From the NCBI RefSeq assembly GCF_029962605.1, contig NZ_CP124750.1, positions 3,968,001-4,032,000 on the forward strand: 64,000 nucleotides of DNA. Direction: 5' to 3'. The notes under the pieces are model-generated. The model made no database searches, was not told where the DNA came from, and saw nothing but the letters and a program-made list of their open reading frames with translations. The translations under genes were made by a program, and so were the position numbers. The DNA comes from Serratia sarumanii. GTDB taxonomy: Bacteria; Pseudomonadota; Gammaproteobacteria; Enterobacterales; Enterobacteriaceae. This document shows positions 9,001-17,543 of this stretch, piece by piece; the first letter of the stretch is position 1, and the number at the start of each line of letters is the position of its first letter.

Positions 9001-11976
9001 CGGATCGATGGCGATCACGTTCAGATGCCGCTCCGCGTCGCGGTTGATGTAGCCCAGATCGCCGTCCGCCTTCACCCCGATCAGGTAATCGTAAGGCGAA
9101 ACCAGCGTGCGGGCGGTCGCCGCCACCGAGCGCCCACCGCCGGCGACGAACGCCTCCGACAGCAGCTGCAGCTGATAGGTGGCGTCGGCGTAGGATTTCA
9201 GATCGAGCGGGATTTCGGCCGCGCCGTGCTCATCGGTGGTGCGATCTTCCAGCTCGGTTTCGAACCCGTCGCTGTTTTGCCGATTTTCATAGAACGCATA
9301 ATCCGGGAAGCGATCGAAGCTCGGATACATCGGCCGCAGCGTCAGCCTGGTGCTCACACGGCGATCCTGCGCCGGAGTGCCGAACAGGTTCTGCACATCG
9401 ATGCTGGCCTTCAGCTCGGACGGTTTGACCCAGCCTTGCTGGCGGTTCGGCGTCAGCGCCAGCTTCACTTTCAGCTGATCCGGTTCGAACTCCTTCACAT
9501 TGACCGCGGTATGGCCGAGCAGCGTGGAGGTATCGTTGTTTTTGCCGATCAGATACAGATAGACGTTCCACTCGCCGGTGGGCGAGTTTTCATCGGTGGT
9601 ATAGCTCAGCTCGTTGAAACCGCTGGCGCCCAGCGTCAGCGGCACGGTGGTCATCAGCTTGTCGCGCGGATCGCGGACTTCGGCACGCACCGGCACGCCG
9701 GCCAGGCCAACGCGCCAGTCGGCGGCGCGGGTAATCAGGCCGATGTTAAAGGTATCCCCCGGCCGATAAACGCCGCGATCGGAGAACAGGTAGCTGCCGA
9801 GCGTGCGCGGATCGGTCGGCGTTTGTTCACCGGCGACGTCGAAGCGCGAAAAGTCCAGCCCGCGATCGTTATAGCTGCCGGTCGGCAGGAAGGAAACATC
9901 CCCCTCCTTTTCCACCAGGAACATCACCGGCTGGCGCTCGTTGGTGTACACGTCGAGCGCCGGGAAACGCACGTGGCCGTCGGCCCCGGTGGTTTGGCTG
10001 AGCAGCGTCACGCCATTTTTGGCCACCACCGACACGTTGGCGCCGCTGACCGGCGCACCGCTTTGGATCGACTGCACAAAGACGTCGCGCGTCTTATCCT
10101 GCGAGCTCTTGGCGACGATGCCCAGATCGGTCACCACCACAAAGCGCGAATCGCCGACGTCGGGCTGGTCATCCCCGGCGCTCTCGTCCGGTTCCTGTTC
10201 TGGCTCGGCGCCCGCCTCTTCCGCCGCCGGTTTCCGGTTCGGCTGCCATTCAGACAGCGTCAGCAGGAATACTCCGCGATGCGAACTGGCGTTGGTGGAG
10301 AGATAACGGGAGAGATCGATGCCCTGATAGTTCACTTCCCCCGGCCGCTCGTTGTTGAGCGCCGTCTGGTATTTGAAATGCTCGGTGAAATATTCGTCGT
10401 TGAGCCGGTTGAATTCCGTGGACGAGTATTCCCGGCTTTTGAAGGAAACAATGTGCTGCAGCTGACTCGGGATCACCCGCTTGATGTCCAGCCGCAGGCC
10501 CGCCACGTTGCGCGCCGCCACGCTGATCTGTTTGTCGCCGTTGACCGACAACAGCGAGCCTGCGGACATGAACTGCAGCGATTTCGGGAACTCCGGCACT
10601 TCGACCACCCGGTAAACCTTCTTCGGCATTTTGTAACCGCCGACGGAGACCAGCTGGTTGTCTATCTCGATCAGCACGAAGCGGTGCGCCGGGGCTTCGA
10701 AACGGAAGCTGAACTGCGGCTGGTAGGCCTCTTCCGCCTCGTTAAGCGTCAATGGCAATGCCGTCGCCTGCGCCAGCACGTTTTTGCCGACGCTGTCGAG
10801 CGTCCATTGATAGAAATCTTCGGCATCGTTGGCGGTCTCGGCATCGCTCGGATCGTGCTGCGGCAGCAGCCAGGCTTTGGTGGCCCGCGCCAGCTCTTTA
10901 TCCTTCACCGCATCGCTGAAGCCGACCACCAGCGCACGCTGCCCTTGGCCGCCGTCGGTATCCACCACCTGGGCGCTGGCGTCGCTCAGCGCCAGGCTGT
11001 ACAGCGTCGGTACTTTGACCCAGTTGCTTTTCGCCTCAGCGACCGCATTGCCGGCCGCCGTCGATTTAACGCCTTTGCCGATGGTCAGATGCACAGCGCC
11101 GCCCTGATCCAGCGCCTGCAGCGGCTCGGAATGCACCCAAGCGTTCAGTTTTTTCTCGTCATAGACCAGGGAGAAGTTCAGCTTTTTCTCGGAAGAAGCG
11201 CTGCCCTCTTTCAATCCCAGCGAAATCTGTTTTTCAAAGCTGGCGACGTCGACCGGCGCATTGAACTGCAAATTGAAAATCGCGCTGCGTTTCTGCGCAT
11301 CTTGCGGATCGCGGTAATACTCGGCCTGCCCCAGGCGGTAATCGAACGCGGGCACGGTGAAGGCATAGCGGGTTTTGGCGAGCTTGACCTGCGGCGCCAG
11401 CAAGGTGGCGGGCTCGAGGGTTACGTCATATTTCGCGCCCATCGGCAGCGGTTTTTTCGGCGTGAACACCAGCGTCGACTCATTGCGCCACGCCCACTGC
11501 CCTTCCGCAGCCGGTTTGAGGATGATGCCGGCGCTCACGGTTTTACCCACCGCGCTTATTGCCGCGGCCGAGCCGCTGAAGGTCAGGCTCACCGTTTGCG
11601 GCGCCTGCCGGGCGGCGGCGTAGTCTATCGGCTCGGGGTTGGCCAACTCGGCGCTGATCTCCTGAACCGCCATCGGCGCCGGTTCGATGGGCTGGGGCCG
11701 GTTTTGCCACCAGTGCCAGCCGTAAAACGCGCCGCCTGCGGCGCCCGCCAGCAGCAGCAAGCCCAAACCGATCGCTTTCGGGTGTTTATCCACGCCGCTT
11801 TCGAGCCGCAAAAAACCGCGCGGCAACGCAGCCCACCAGGCCGGCGCACGCCAGCTGAGGTTGCCGACCAGCGGTCTCAGCAACCGCCCCAACAGCGACA
11901 AAATCCCGCCCAGCAGGCGGCAAACGCCCTTAACCAGGGTAAAAGGCAAACGCAGGATAACCCTTAATAAATCCAT
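6001..11976 (-). CDS. Large bacterial alpha-2-macroglobulin (YfhM-like), membrane-anchored, with thioester motif
   Basis: The 1991-residue protein is related to E. coli YfhM, whose usual length is about 1650. The N terminus carries a basic/amphipathic stretch and then a hydrophobic anchor at residues ~67-84. I see no lipobox, unlike the E. coli lipoprotein, so it should be tethered to the inner membrane with the rest in the periplasm. The internal thioester motif CxEQ is present as Cys1511-Ser-Glu-Gln1514 ('YPYYCSEQIVSRS'), followed by the helical thioester domain and a C-terminal receptor-like domain. The acidic stretch around residue 595 ('EPEQEPDESAGDDQPDVGD') may be a linker. Such proteins trap invading proteases covalently after bait cleavage. 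It is cotranscribed with pbpC by orientation and spacing. No symbol is given because yfhM orthology is uncertain given the size. Confidence 0.85.
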   Translation of the reverse strand: MDLLRVILRLPFTLVKGVCRLLGGILSLLGRLLRPLVGNLSWRAPAWWAALPRGFLRLESGVDKHPKAIGLGLLLLAGAAGGAFYGWHWWQNRPQPIEPAPMAVQEISAELANPEPIDYAAARQAPQTVSLTFSGSAAAISAVGKTVSAGIILKPAAEGQWAWRNESTLVFTPKKPLPMGAKYDVTLEPATLLAPQVKLAKTRYAFTVPAFDYRLGQAEYYRDPQDAQKRSAIFNLQFNAPVDVASFEKQISLGLKEGSASSEKKLNFSLVYDEKKLNAWVHSEPLQALDQGGAVHLTIGKGVKSTAAGNAVAEAKSNWVKVPTLYSLALSDASAQVVDTDGGQGQRALVVGFSDAVKDKELARATKAWLLPQHDPSDAETANDAEDFYQWTLDSVGKNVLAQATALPLTLNEAEEAYQPQFSFRFEAPAHRFVLIEIDNQLVSVGGYKMPKKVYRVVEVPEFPKSLQFMSAGSLLSVNGDKQISVAARNVAGLRLDIKRVIPSQLQHIVSFKSREYSSTEFNRLNDEYFTEHFKYQTALNNERPGEVNYQGIDLSRYLSTNASSHRGVFLLTLSEWQPNRKPAAEEAGAEPEQEPDESAGDDQPDVGDSRFVVVTDLGIVAKSSQDKTRDVFVQSIQSGAPVSGANVSVVAKNGVTLLSQTTGADGHVRFPALDVYTNERQPVMFLVEKEGDVSFLPTGSYNDRGLDFSRFDVAGEQTPTDPRTLGSYLFSDRGVYRPGDTFNIGLITRAADWRVGLAGVPVRAEVRDPRDKLMTTVPLTLGASGFNELSYTTDENSPTGEWNVYLYLIGKNNDTSTLLGHTAVNVKEFEPDQLKVKLALTPNRQQGWVKPSELKASIDVQNLFGTPAQDRRVSTRLTLRPMYPSFDRFPDYAFYENRQNSDGFETELEDRTTDEHGAAEIPLDLKSYADATYQLQLLSEAFVAGGGRSVAATARTLVSPYDYLIGVKADGDLGYINRDAERHLNVIAIDPNLQQIALPNLKQVLIEQKYISVLTKQDSGVYKYQSKMKEVQLSEQPLALSGQGADLRLATDKPGDFVLVIEDAQGKTLNRVAYSVAGNANLSRSLDRNAELKLKLNQAEYQPGEEIEVAINAPYTGSGLITIEKDKVYAWQWFHTDTTSSVQKIRVPAGMEGNGYINVQFVRDINSSEIFMSPLSYGVMPFKISTKARQNSLEVTAPEVIKPGENLTMTVKTDAPQQVALFAVDEGILQVARYRLKDPLEFFFSKRELNVSSSQILDLILPEFSKLMALTAAPGGDAGEGLDLNLNPFKRKRDKPVAYWSGITEVSGEKQFVYPVPDYFNGKIRVMAISVTPEKIGKAQTAATVRDNFIMTPNVPAMVAPGDEFDVSVGVSNNLDGLNGQSVAINVLLTPPPQLEVVGNATQSLTLAEKREGVIAFRLRAKAVLGDAPLVFDARYGDQASRRTVSTSVRPAAPYRTQSVMGRMSGGSQNVDGLRQMFDAFAQRRAAVSNSPLVLTSGLAQYLADYPYYCSEQIVSRSIPLMLQSRHPEMKSSLSQAEVSKQLRNLLGVLRARQNDSGAIGAWRSSPDADPFVTPYVVQYLLEAKAAGYALPEGMLDEANGALRELAASGFDDLYLLRLRSWAVYLLTLQGEVTTNSLAAVQDTLQKRYGEGWKTDLSALYLASSYRLLKMDDEAAALLQPSWQQLSKAYDSAWWTQNYFDPLVQDATRLYLITRHFPEKMASIPPQVLENMVKALKEERYTTYSSAMSILALESYSAQVAAQSANADALGIVQVGKAGGEPQRISELQGLFVQGQFNADATAVRFTNGGSAPAWYVVTQAGYDLNAPQKALSRGIEIVRDYTDEQGKPVTQVTLGQKINVHLKVRANSKEGQSNLAIVDLLPGGFEVVQQTPPEPADAGEESDDRGGWQSPLAASGSTWAPDYSDIREDRVIIYGSAGTEVQEFVYQIKATNTGSFIVPPAYGEAMYDREVQAMSAGGGKLVVVPAGND

Positions 11977-12122
11977 TATTGCAGCACCTCATCATCCTAA
12001 TGCAGCCCCCGGTCAACCGCCGCGGTTCAACCGAGCCGAAAGACGCCTTCGGCTCTCCTGCCCGGCATCTGCGCGAGTACTCTACACTGCCAGGCGGCAA
12101 AAATCTGCGCGCCGCCGGCGAA

Positions 12123-12449
12123 TTACGGCTCTTTATTCAACATCAAATCCAGCTGTTGCAGCAGCACCAGCAGCGGCAGGCTGCTCGGCTCACGATCTTT
12201 CAACGCCTCTTCGAAATAAGGCGTAATGGCGAAGCGCGTCGGCAGCGGCGCTTCGGCGTCCAGCAACGCATACATGCGCGGCAAGAACACCCACTGCAGC
12301 CAGGCTTCGGCCGACATGCTGTCGATGCAGAACGGCTCGGTGCTGGAGAAAGCCTCATGATCAGGCGGCGCGGCCTGCCACAGCGCCAGATCGCGCATGG
12401 ATTGTTCAATCGCCTGCAAACTGCGGCGCACCTGGTTATGTATACTCAT
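12123..12449 (-). CDS. yqcC: YqcC family protein
   Basis: This 108-residue protein resembles the small YqcC family: an N-terminal helical segment, then 'EAWLQWVFLPRMYALLDAEA' and a Leu-rich C-terminal helix. The ATG at 12449 (MSIHNQVRRS) is preferred; an ATG two codons upstream (12455) is equally possible. In E. coli yqcC heads the yqcC-truC-yqcA operon next to csrB. Here the next gene downstream is the macroglobulin gene instead of truC. I know of no established function. Confidence 0.85.
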   Translation of the reverse strand: MSIHNQVRRSLQAIEQSMRDLALWQAAPPDHEAFSSTEPFCIDSMSAEAWLQWVFLPRMYALLDAEAPLPTRFAITPYFEEALKDREPSSLPLLVLLQQLDLMLNKEP

Positions 12450-12627
12450 CTGCATTCCCGATCTCTTTTCATCATGGTATTCAGCACGCTGGCTGAAAGG
12501 CGGCAAAGCATAGCATTTTTATAGCCCAAATTCGGCGCGTCTGAGGCAGCCCACCGTTTTTATCTGGTGGCGTCCGCCGCCGCGCGGCACAATAGGCCCA
12601 CCGAATTCACCACACAGATAAAGATTC

Positions 12628-13866
12628 ATGTCCGTAATAACAGAGAAAAAAAACCACGCGACGCCCGGTAAGGCCATGCTGGCTTCGGTCACCGGTTACG
12701 CCATGGACGGGTTTGACCTGCTGATCCTCGGCTTTATGCTGCCGGCCATCAGCATCGAATTGGGATTAACCTCATCGGCCGCCGGTTCGCTGGTCACCTG
12801 GACGCTGATCGGCGCGGTGCTGGGCGGCGTGATCTTCGGCCACCTCAGCGATCGCTTCGGCCGAATCCGGGTGCTCACGATCACCATCCTGATGTTTTCC
12901 CTGTTCACCGGCCTGTGCGCCGTGGCGCAAGGATATTGGGATCTGCTGGTCTATCGCACCCTGGCGGGCATCGGGCTGGGCGGCGAATTCGGCATCGGCA
13001 TGGCGCTGATCGCCGAAGCCTGGCCGGCGGAGAAGCGCAACCGCGCTTCGGCTTACGTCGGCATGGGTTGGCAACTGGGCGTGCTAGCGGCCGCCTTCCT
13101 GACGCCGCTGCTGCTGGAACACATCGGCTGGCGCGGCATGTTTTTGGTCGGCCTGCTGCCGGCGCTGGCGTCATTCCTGATCCGCCGCACTCTGGGCGAA
13201 CCGGAGGAATTCGTACGGCAGAAAGACGCTGGGCAATCGCTCTCCTTCCTGCAGCGTTTGCGCCTGCTGTTTAAGGATCGCGCCACCAGCAAGGCCAGCA
13301 TCGGCATCTTCATTCTCTGTTCGGTGCAGAACTTCGGCTACTACGGGCTGATGATCTGGATGCCGACTTACCTGGCGAAAAACTTCGGCTTCTCGCTCAC
13401 CAAGTCCGGCCTGTGGACGGCGGTGACGGTGATCGGCATGACGTTCGGCATCTGGCTGTTTGGCGTACTGGCCGACCGCTTTCCCCGCTGGAAGATCTTC
13501 GTGCTGTATCAGGTCGGCGCCGTGGTGATGGTGATCGGTTACGCCCAGTTGAGCGACCCGACGCTGATGCTGTTCGCCGGCGCCGTGATGGGCATGTTCG
13601 TCAACGGCATGATCGGCGGCTACGGCGCGTTAATTTCCGATACCTACCCGGTGCAGGCGCGCGCCACCGCGCAGAACATCCTGTTCAATCTCGGGCGCGG
13701 CGTCGGCGGCCTGGGGCCATTGGTAATCGGTGCGCTGGTGACGCAGGTGTCGTTTACCGCGGCCATCAGCCTGCTGGCGGCAATTTACCTGCTGGATATC
13801 TACGCCACGCTGTTCCTGCTGCCGAAAAAACAGGGCGCAGGCGATACGCTGGGCGCGATTGGTTAA
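12628..13866 (+). CDS. MFS transporter, probably of the aromatic acid:H+ symporter type
   Basis: The 412-residue, strongly hydrophobic protein has the pattern of 12 membrane segments. The first helix contains 'GYAMDGFDLLILGFMLPAIS', a DGFD-type motif typical of the AAHS/NanT-like branch of the major facilitator superfamily. The TM2-TM3 loop shows the MFS signature as GHLSDRFGRIR, and a second copy (GVLADRFPRW) follows the central loop. The substrate cannot be deduced; organic or aromatic acid, or sugar acid, uptake is most likely. It stands alone, divergent from yqcC and convergent with csrB, and no catabolic genes are beside it. E. coli has no gene at this position. A Shine-Dalgarno sequence is not obvious upstream of the ATG. 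Confidence 0.85.
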   Translation: MSVITEKKNHATPGKAMLASVTGYAMDGFDLLILGFMLPAISIELGLTSSAAGSLVTWTLIGAVLGGVIFGHLSDRFGRIRVLTITILMFSLFTGLCAVAQGYWDLLVYRTLAGIGLGGEFGIGMALIAEAWPAEKRNRASAYVGMGWQLGVLAAAFLTPLLLEHIGWRGMFLVGLLPALASFLIRRTLGEPEEFVRQKDAGQSLSFLQRLRLLFKDRATSKASIGIFILCSVQNFGYYGLMIWMPTYLAKNFGFSLTKSGLWTAVTVIGMTFGIWLFGVLADRFPRWKIFVLYQVGAVVMVIGYAQLSDPTLMLFAGAVMGMFVNGMIGGYGALISDTYPVQARATAQNILFNLGRGVGGLGPLVIGALVTQVSFTAAISLLAAIYLLDIYATLFLLPKKQGAGDTLGAIG

Positions 13867-13913
13867 CGCTGAAGAGGGATTAAGGCAGGGCCGCACGCGC
13901 GGCGGAATGGAAC

Positions 13914-13947
13914 AAAAAGTTGGGGGCACTGCGTTAACAGTGCCCCC
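13914..13947 (-). terminator. Intrinsic terminator of CsrB RNA
   Basis: On the minus strand a 10-bp perfect stem (GGGGGCACTG, loop of 6) is followed by AACTTTTT. In + coordinates the arms are 13922-13931 and 13938-13947. Confidence 0.9.
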
Positions 13948-14266
13948 GGTTCGTTTTATAGCCATCCCGCTACACAGCGTGCTCCCTGCTCAATCCTTGA
14001 AAACTTTTCCTGCGGCCATCCTGACCAAGCGATCCTTGCATCATCCTGCAGCATCGTCCTGACGCGGTTCCTCAGCCTTCCTGACCCGCCGACAGTCCTG
14101 TGCCGGCTCTCAATCTCCGTCCTGGAGGTGTCCCTGGTTTCTATCCTGAAACATCCTGGGCATCTCCTGACGCCATCCTTCGCTCTTGCCTGAGCGCATC
14201 CCTTTCTTCTTCCTGAAGCTGCATCATCCTGATGCTTTCCTGCTCCGCCGGTTCCGTTCCGGTAAC
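13914..14266 (-). ncRNA. csrB: CsrB, CsrA-sequestering regulatory RNA
   Basis: The region between the MFS gene and syd has no convincing ORF. Read on the minus strand it contains about 25 GGA motifs, about 17 of them as AGGA and many as CAGGA(U/C/A)G in small inverted repeats, such as GCATCAGGATGATGC near the 5' end. It finishes in a strong terminator. This is the signature of CsrB, which sequesters many CsrA dimers and so relieves CsrA repression. Its position between yqcC and syd is that of E. coli csrB, and its length (~350 nt) is close to the 369 nt there. The 3' end is firm; the 5' end (~14258-14266) is estimated. The promoter elements are weak, fitting activation by the BarA/UvrY system. 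Confidence 0.93.
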
Positions 14267-14354
14267 GATAAGATCGCTTAAATTCCCCGGAATCACAAGG
14301 GTTTGGGAGGTGTCTCACACTAAATTAAGCCTAAGAGTTATCCTAAAGAAATTC

Positions 14355-14367
14355 TAACCAATTGATC
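14355..14367 (-). promoter_or_regulatory. Candidate IHF site upstream of csrB
   Basis: The minus strand reads GATCAATTGGTTA, matching WATCAANNNNTTR at all but the first position. It lies between the csrB start and the palindromic activator sites. IHF involvement at csrB is known in E. coli; its use here is inferred. Confidence 0.5.
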
Positions 14368-14410
14368 TGGATAACAATAATCTCATCGCCTGGAGAAAGG
14401 CGGGAAAAAT

Positions 14411-14428
14411 TAAGAGCGATCTCTCACA
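14411..14428 (-). promoter_or_regulatory. Second UvrY-like 18-bp site upstream of csrB
   Basis: The minus strand reads TGTGAGAGATCGCTCTTA, a close but less symmetric match to the E. coli csrB upstream activating palindrome. It sits 5 bp from the stronger site, with the same orientation of the TGTGAGAGATC core inverted relative to it. Confidence 0.6.
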
Positions 14429-14433
14429 GCCCG

Positions 14434-14451
14434 TGTGAGAGATCTCGCACA
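14434..14451. promoter_or_regulatory. UvrY-binding palindrome (csrB upstream activating sequence)
   Basis: The palindrome TGTGAGAGATCTCGCACA is nearly identical to the E. coli csrB UvrY site (TGTGAGAGATCTCTTACA). It lies about 170-190 bp upstream of the estimated csrB start, the same distance as in E. coli. Confidence 0.75.
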
Positions 14452-14453
14452 CG

Positions 14454-14474
14454 GGCGACGGCGAATCCGTCGCC
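14454..14474. terminator. Hairpin after syd, possible terminator
   Basis: An 8-bp perfect stem GGCGACGG / CCGTCGCC with a 5-nt loop lies immediately downstream of the syd stop. It has no U tract, so termination is uncertain. Confidence 0.4.
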
Positions 14475-14476
14475 AT

Positions 14477-15025
14477 TCAGTCCAGCACCGGGCGCAGCGC
14501 ATCGAGGAAATTCCCCAGCGTCGCCGCCAGCAGGGTACGCTTATCGCTGCCGAACTGTTCCAGCACCACGTTGCCGCTGACGTTGCACAACGACACCATC
14601 GTCATCTCGGATTCGGTGGTCGCCAGGAACAGCGTTGGCGGCAGCTTGAGGCGCTTTTGCGTCACCAGATGGCCGATCAGGTTCTCCTGCAGGCGGATAA
14701 AATCCTCTTCGCTCCAGACCTGCAGCAGGCTCAGACGATGCTCGCCGAACTGCGCGCTCATGTCGCCGGCGTATTGCTGCGTGTAGAAACGGTGCGCGTC
14801 CGACTGCAAACGCAGCTCCAGCGCGGCTTCTACCTTTTCCAACGTCGCCGCCGGTTCGAAAGGCTGTGGCAACCACAACACTTCGTCCTCGCGGTTCTCC
14901 ACGATGCAGGGCGACGGCACGCCGTACAGCGCCTGGCTGGCCGGCGCGTGGCCGCGCTCTTGCTGCCACAACTCGACATAGCGTTGAGTGAATTCACGCA
15001 GAGCGTGCGATACATCATGGTCCAT
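14477..15025 (-). CDS. syd: SecY-interacting protein Syd
   Basis: The 182-residue soluble, peripheral inner-membrane protein binds SecY and is thought to check improperly assembled translocons. Family signatures include '[20 protein letters not shown]', '[20 protein letters not shown]' and '[20 protein letters not shown]'. The ATG at 15025 (MDHDVSHAL) matches the known N terminus and has a GGGAAAG upstream; an 11-codon extension upstream is unlikely. It is divergent from queF, as in E. coli. Confidence 0.95.
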   Translation of the reverse strand: MDHDVSHALREFTQRYVELWQQERGHAPASQALYGVPSPCIVENREDEVLWLPQPFEPAATLEKVEAALELRLQSDAHRFYTQQYAGDMSAQFGEHRLSLLQVWSEEDFIRLQENLIGHLVTQKRLKLPPTLFLATTESEMTMVSLCNVSGNVVLEQFGSDKRTLLAATLGNFLDALRPVLD

Positions 15026-15088
15026 ATTCTTTCCCGCATACGTTAAACTAACGGCCATTGTACCTATCTCTGACCAAGGTGACAGCAG

Positions 15089-15934
15089 ATGTCCTCATAT
15101 CAAGACCACCAGGCCCTGTCGGGGCTGACGCTGGGCAAACCCACCGCCTACCGCGATCGCTACGACGCCTCGCTGCTGCAGGCGGTGCCGCGCAGCATGA
15201 ACCGCGAGCCGCTGGGGCTGTACCCCGATAACCTCCCCTTCCACGGCGCGGACATCTGGACGCTGTACGAGCTCTCCTGGCTGAACGCCAACGGGCTGCC
15301 GCAGGTGGCGGTCGGTGAAATCAGCCTCAACGCCGACAGCCTGAACCTGATCGAATCGAAAAGCTTCAAGCTGTATCTCAACAGCTTCAACCAAACCCCG
15401 TTCGCCGATTGGGAAACGGTGCGCAGCACGCTGCAGCGCGATCTGTCCGCCTGCGCCCAGGGCGAGGTGAGCGTCACCCTGTTCAGCGTCGAGCAGTTGG
15501 AAAGCACGCCGATCGCCCGCCTGGCCGGCGACTGCATCGATCAGCAGGATATCCGCATCGACAATTATGAGTTCAACGCCGACTACCTGCTGAACGCCGC
15601 CGGTGAAGAGGTGGTGGAAGAGCAATTGGTCAGCCACCTGCTGAAGTCCAACTGCCTGATCACCCATCAACCGGACTGGGGCTCGGTGCAGATAAGCTAC
15701 CGCGGCGGCAAGATCGATCGCGAAGCGCTGCTGCGCTACCTGGTCTCCTTCCGCCACCACAACGAATTCCACGAGCAGTGCGTCGAGCGCATCTTTAACG
15801 ATTTGATGCGCTACTGCCGGCCGCAAAGCCTGACGGTTTACGCCCGCTACACCCGCCGCGGCGGGCTGGATATCAACCCGTGGCGCAGCAACGTCGAATT
15901 CGCCCCCGAGCGCGGCCGCCTGGCGCGCCAATAA
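15089..15934 (+). CDS. queF: NADPH-dependent 7-cyano-7-deazaguanine reductase QueF
   Basis: This 281-residue YqcD-type (long) QueF reduces preQ0 to preQ1 in queuosine biosynthesis. The catalytic Cys189 and Asp196 lie in '[20 protein letters not shown]', and the QueF signature '[15 protein letters not shown]' is at residues 89-103. AAGGTGAC precedes the ATG. It is divergent from syd and followed by a 190-bp gap before ppnN. Confidence 0.97.
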   Translation: MSSYQDHQALSGLTLGKPTAYRDRYDASLLQAVPRSMNREPLGLYPDNLPFHGADIWTLYELSWLNANGLPQVAVGEISLNADSLNLIESKSFKLYLNSFNQTPFADWETVRSTLQRDLSACAQGEVSVTLFSVEQLESTPIARLAGDCIDQQDIRIDNYEFNADYLLNAAGEEVVEEQLVSHLLKSNCLITHQPDWGSVQISYRGGKIDREALLRYLVSFRHHNEFHEQCVERIFNDLMRYCRPQSLTVYARYTRRGGLDINPWRSNVEFAPERGRLARQ

Positions 15935-16126
15935 GTGCGAAACATTGCTCAACAACTGAGCTAACGAGCGGTTTATGTTGGTAAAAGCGCAGGGACGGCG
16001 GTAAGGTTAAAACGAGGCTGCGGCCGGGCGGAACGCCCGCTGCGCCGCAGCACGCCAACCATAACGAGATGCTGTTTTGCTGCGTATGGATTACTACCGC
16101 CCCGCACCGGGTGCAAAGGAGTTACC

Positions 16127-17491
16127 TTGATTACACACATCAGCCCGCTTGGCTCTATGGATTTATTGTCGCAGCTGGAAGTAGACATGCTGAAGCGCAC
16201 CGCCAGCAGCGACCTGTACCGCCTGTTCCGCAACTGTTCGCTGGCCGTGTTGAACTCCGGCAGCCAAACCGACAACAGCAAGCAGCTGCTGTCACGCTAT
16301 GAAACCTTCGACATCAACGTGCTGCGCCGCGAACGCGGGGTGAAGCTGGAGCTGGTCAACCCGCCGGAAGAGGCGTTCGTCGACGGCCGCATCATCCGCT
16401 CGCTGCAGGCCAACCTGTTCGCCGTACTACGCGACATCCTGTTCGTGCACGGCCAAATCGCCAGCGCCGGCCGTTTCCAGCACCTGAACCTGGAAAACTC
16501 GGCCCATATCACCAACCTGGTATTCTCGATCCTGCGCAATGCACGCACGCTGCATCTGGATGAAGATCCCAATATGGTGGTGTGCTGGGGCGGCCACTCG
16601 ATCAACGAGAACGAATACCTGTACGCGCGCAAGGTCGGCAGCCAGCTGGGCCTGCGCGAGCTGAACATCTGCACCGGCTGCGGGCCGGGCGCGATGGAAG
16701 CGCCGATGAAAGGCGCGGCGGTCGGTCACGCGCAGCAGCGTTACCGCAACAGCCGTTTCATCGGCATGACCGAGCCGTCGATCATCGCCGCCGAGCCGCC
16801 AAACCCGCTGGTGAACGAGCTGGTGATCATGCCGGACATCGAAAAGCGCCTGGAAGCCTTCGTGCGCATCGCGCACGGCATCATCATCTTCCCGGGCGGC
16901 GTCGGCACCGCCGAAGAGCTGCTGTACCTGCTGGGTATTCTGATGAACCCGGAGAACAGCGAACAGGTGCTGCCGCTGATCCTGACCGGGCCGAAAGAGA
17001 GCGCCGATTACTTCCGCGTGCTGGACGAGTTCATCATGAACACGCTGGGCGATGCCGCGCGCCGTCACTACACCATCATCATCGACGATCCGGCGGAAGT
17101 GGCGCGGCAGATGAAGAAAGCCATGCCGCTGGTGAAGGAAAACCGCCGCAATACCGGCGACGCCTACAGCTTCAACTGGTCGATTCGCATCGCGCCGGAT
17201 CTGCAGCTGCCGTTCGAGCCGACCCACGAGAACATGGCGAACCTCAACCTGTATCCGAACCAGCCGCCGGAGCAATTGGCCGCCGCGCTGCGCCGCGCGT
17301 TCTCCGGCATCGTGGCCGGCAACGTGAAGGAAAACGGCATCCACGCCATCGAGCAGTTCGGCCCGTACAAGCTGCACGGCGAGCCGCAGATGATGAAACA
17401 GATGGACAGCCTGCTGCAGGGCTTTGTCGCCCAGCACCGCATGAAGCTGCCGGGCAGCGCCTATGTGCCCTGCTACGAAATCGTCGCCTGA
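16127..17491 (+). CDS. ppnN: Pyrimidine/purine nucleotide 5'-monophosphate nucleosidase PpnN (YgdH)
   Basis: The 454-residue cytosolic enzyme matches E. coli PpnN along its whole length. It hydrolyses nucleotide 5'-monophosphates to ribose 5-phosphate and base and is stimulated by (p)ppGpp. The lysine-decarboxylase-like/LOG Rossmann core shows '[20 protein letters not shown]' (about residues 182-201) and the PGGxGTxxE motif as '[16 protein letters not shown]' (about residues 255-270). The N- and C-terminal extensions (ending in '[13 protein letters not shown]') are typical of this subfamily. It starts at an ATG with AGGAG upstream. xni follows. Confidence 0.96.
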   Translation: MITHISPLGSMDLLSQLEVDMLKRTASSDLYRLFRNCSLAVLNSGSQTDNSKQLLSRYETFDINVLRRERGVKLELVNPPEEAFVDGRIIRSLQANLFAVLRDILFVHGQIASAGRFQHLNLENSAHITNLVFSILRNARTLHLDEDPNMVVCWGGHSINENEYLYARKVGSQLGLRELNICTGCGPGAMEAPMKGAAVGHAQQRYRNSRFIGMTEPSIIAAEPPNPLVNELVIMPDIEKRLEAFVRIAHGIIIFPGGVGTAEELLYLLGILMNPENSEQVLPLILTGPKESADYFRVLDEFIMNTLGDAARRHYTIIIDDPAEVARQMKKAMPLVKENRRNTGDAYSFNWSIRIAPDLQLPFEPTHENMANLNLYPNQPPEQLAAALRRAFSGIVAGNVKENGIHAIEQFGPYKLHGEPQMMKQMDSLLQGFVAQHRMKLPGSAYVPCYEIVA

Positions 17492-17543
17492 CCCTCAATC
17501 CCGGGCGGCGTAACGGCCGCCCCGTTTTCTGACCTTGCCGCCC

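Noticed and set aside
6388..11967. A 1859-codon open frame antisense to the macroglobulin gene
   Set aside because: It mirrors the real gene in GC-rich DNA where antisense stops are rare. The translation is Arg/His/Gln-rich with no domain pattern. The sense strand has the thioester and MG-type sequence. Similar long mirrors occur opposite aas, the molybdoenzyme, recC and recB.
13956..14318. A 120-codon ORF on the minus strand in the csrB region
   Set aside because: It covers the CsrB RNA; its Gly-Asp/Arg-rich translation comes from the repeated AGGA motifs.
16069..16302. A 77-codon ORF before ppnN
   Set aside because: It overlaps the ppnN start in a different frame and has no conserved features.
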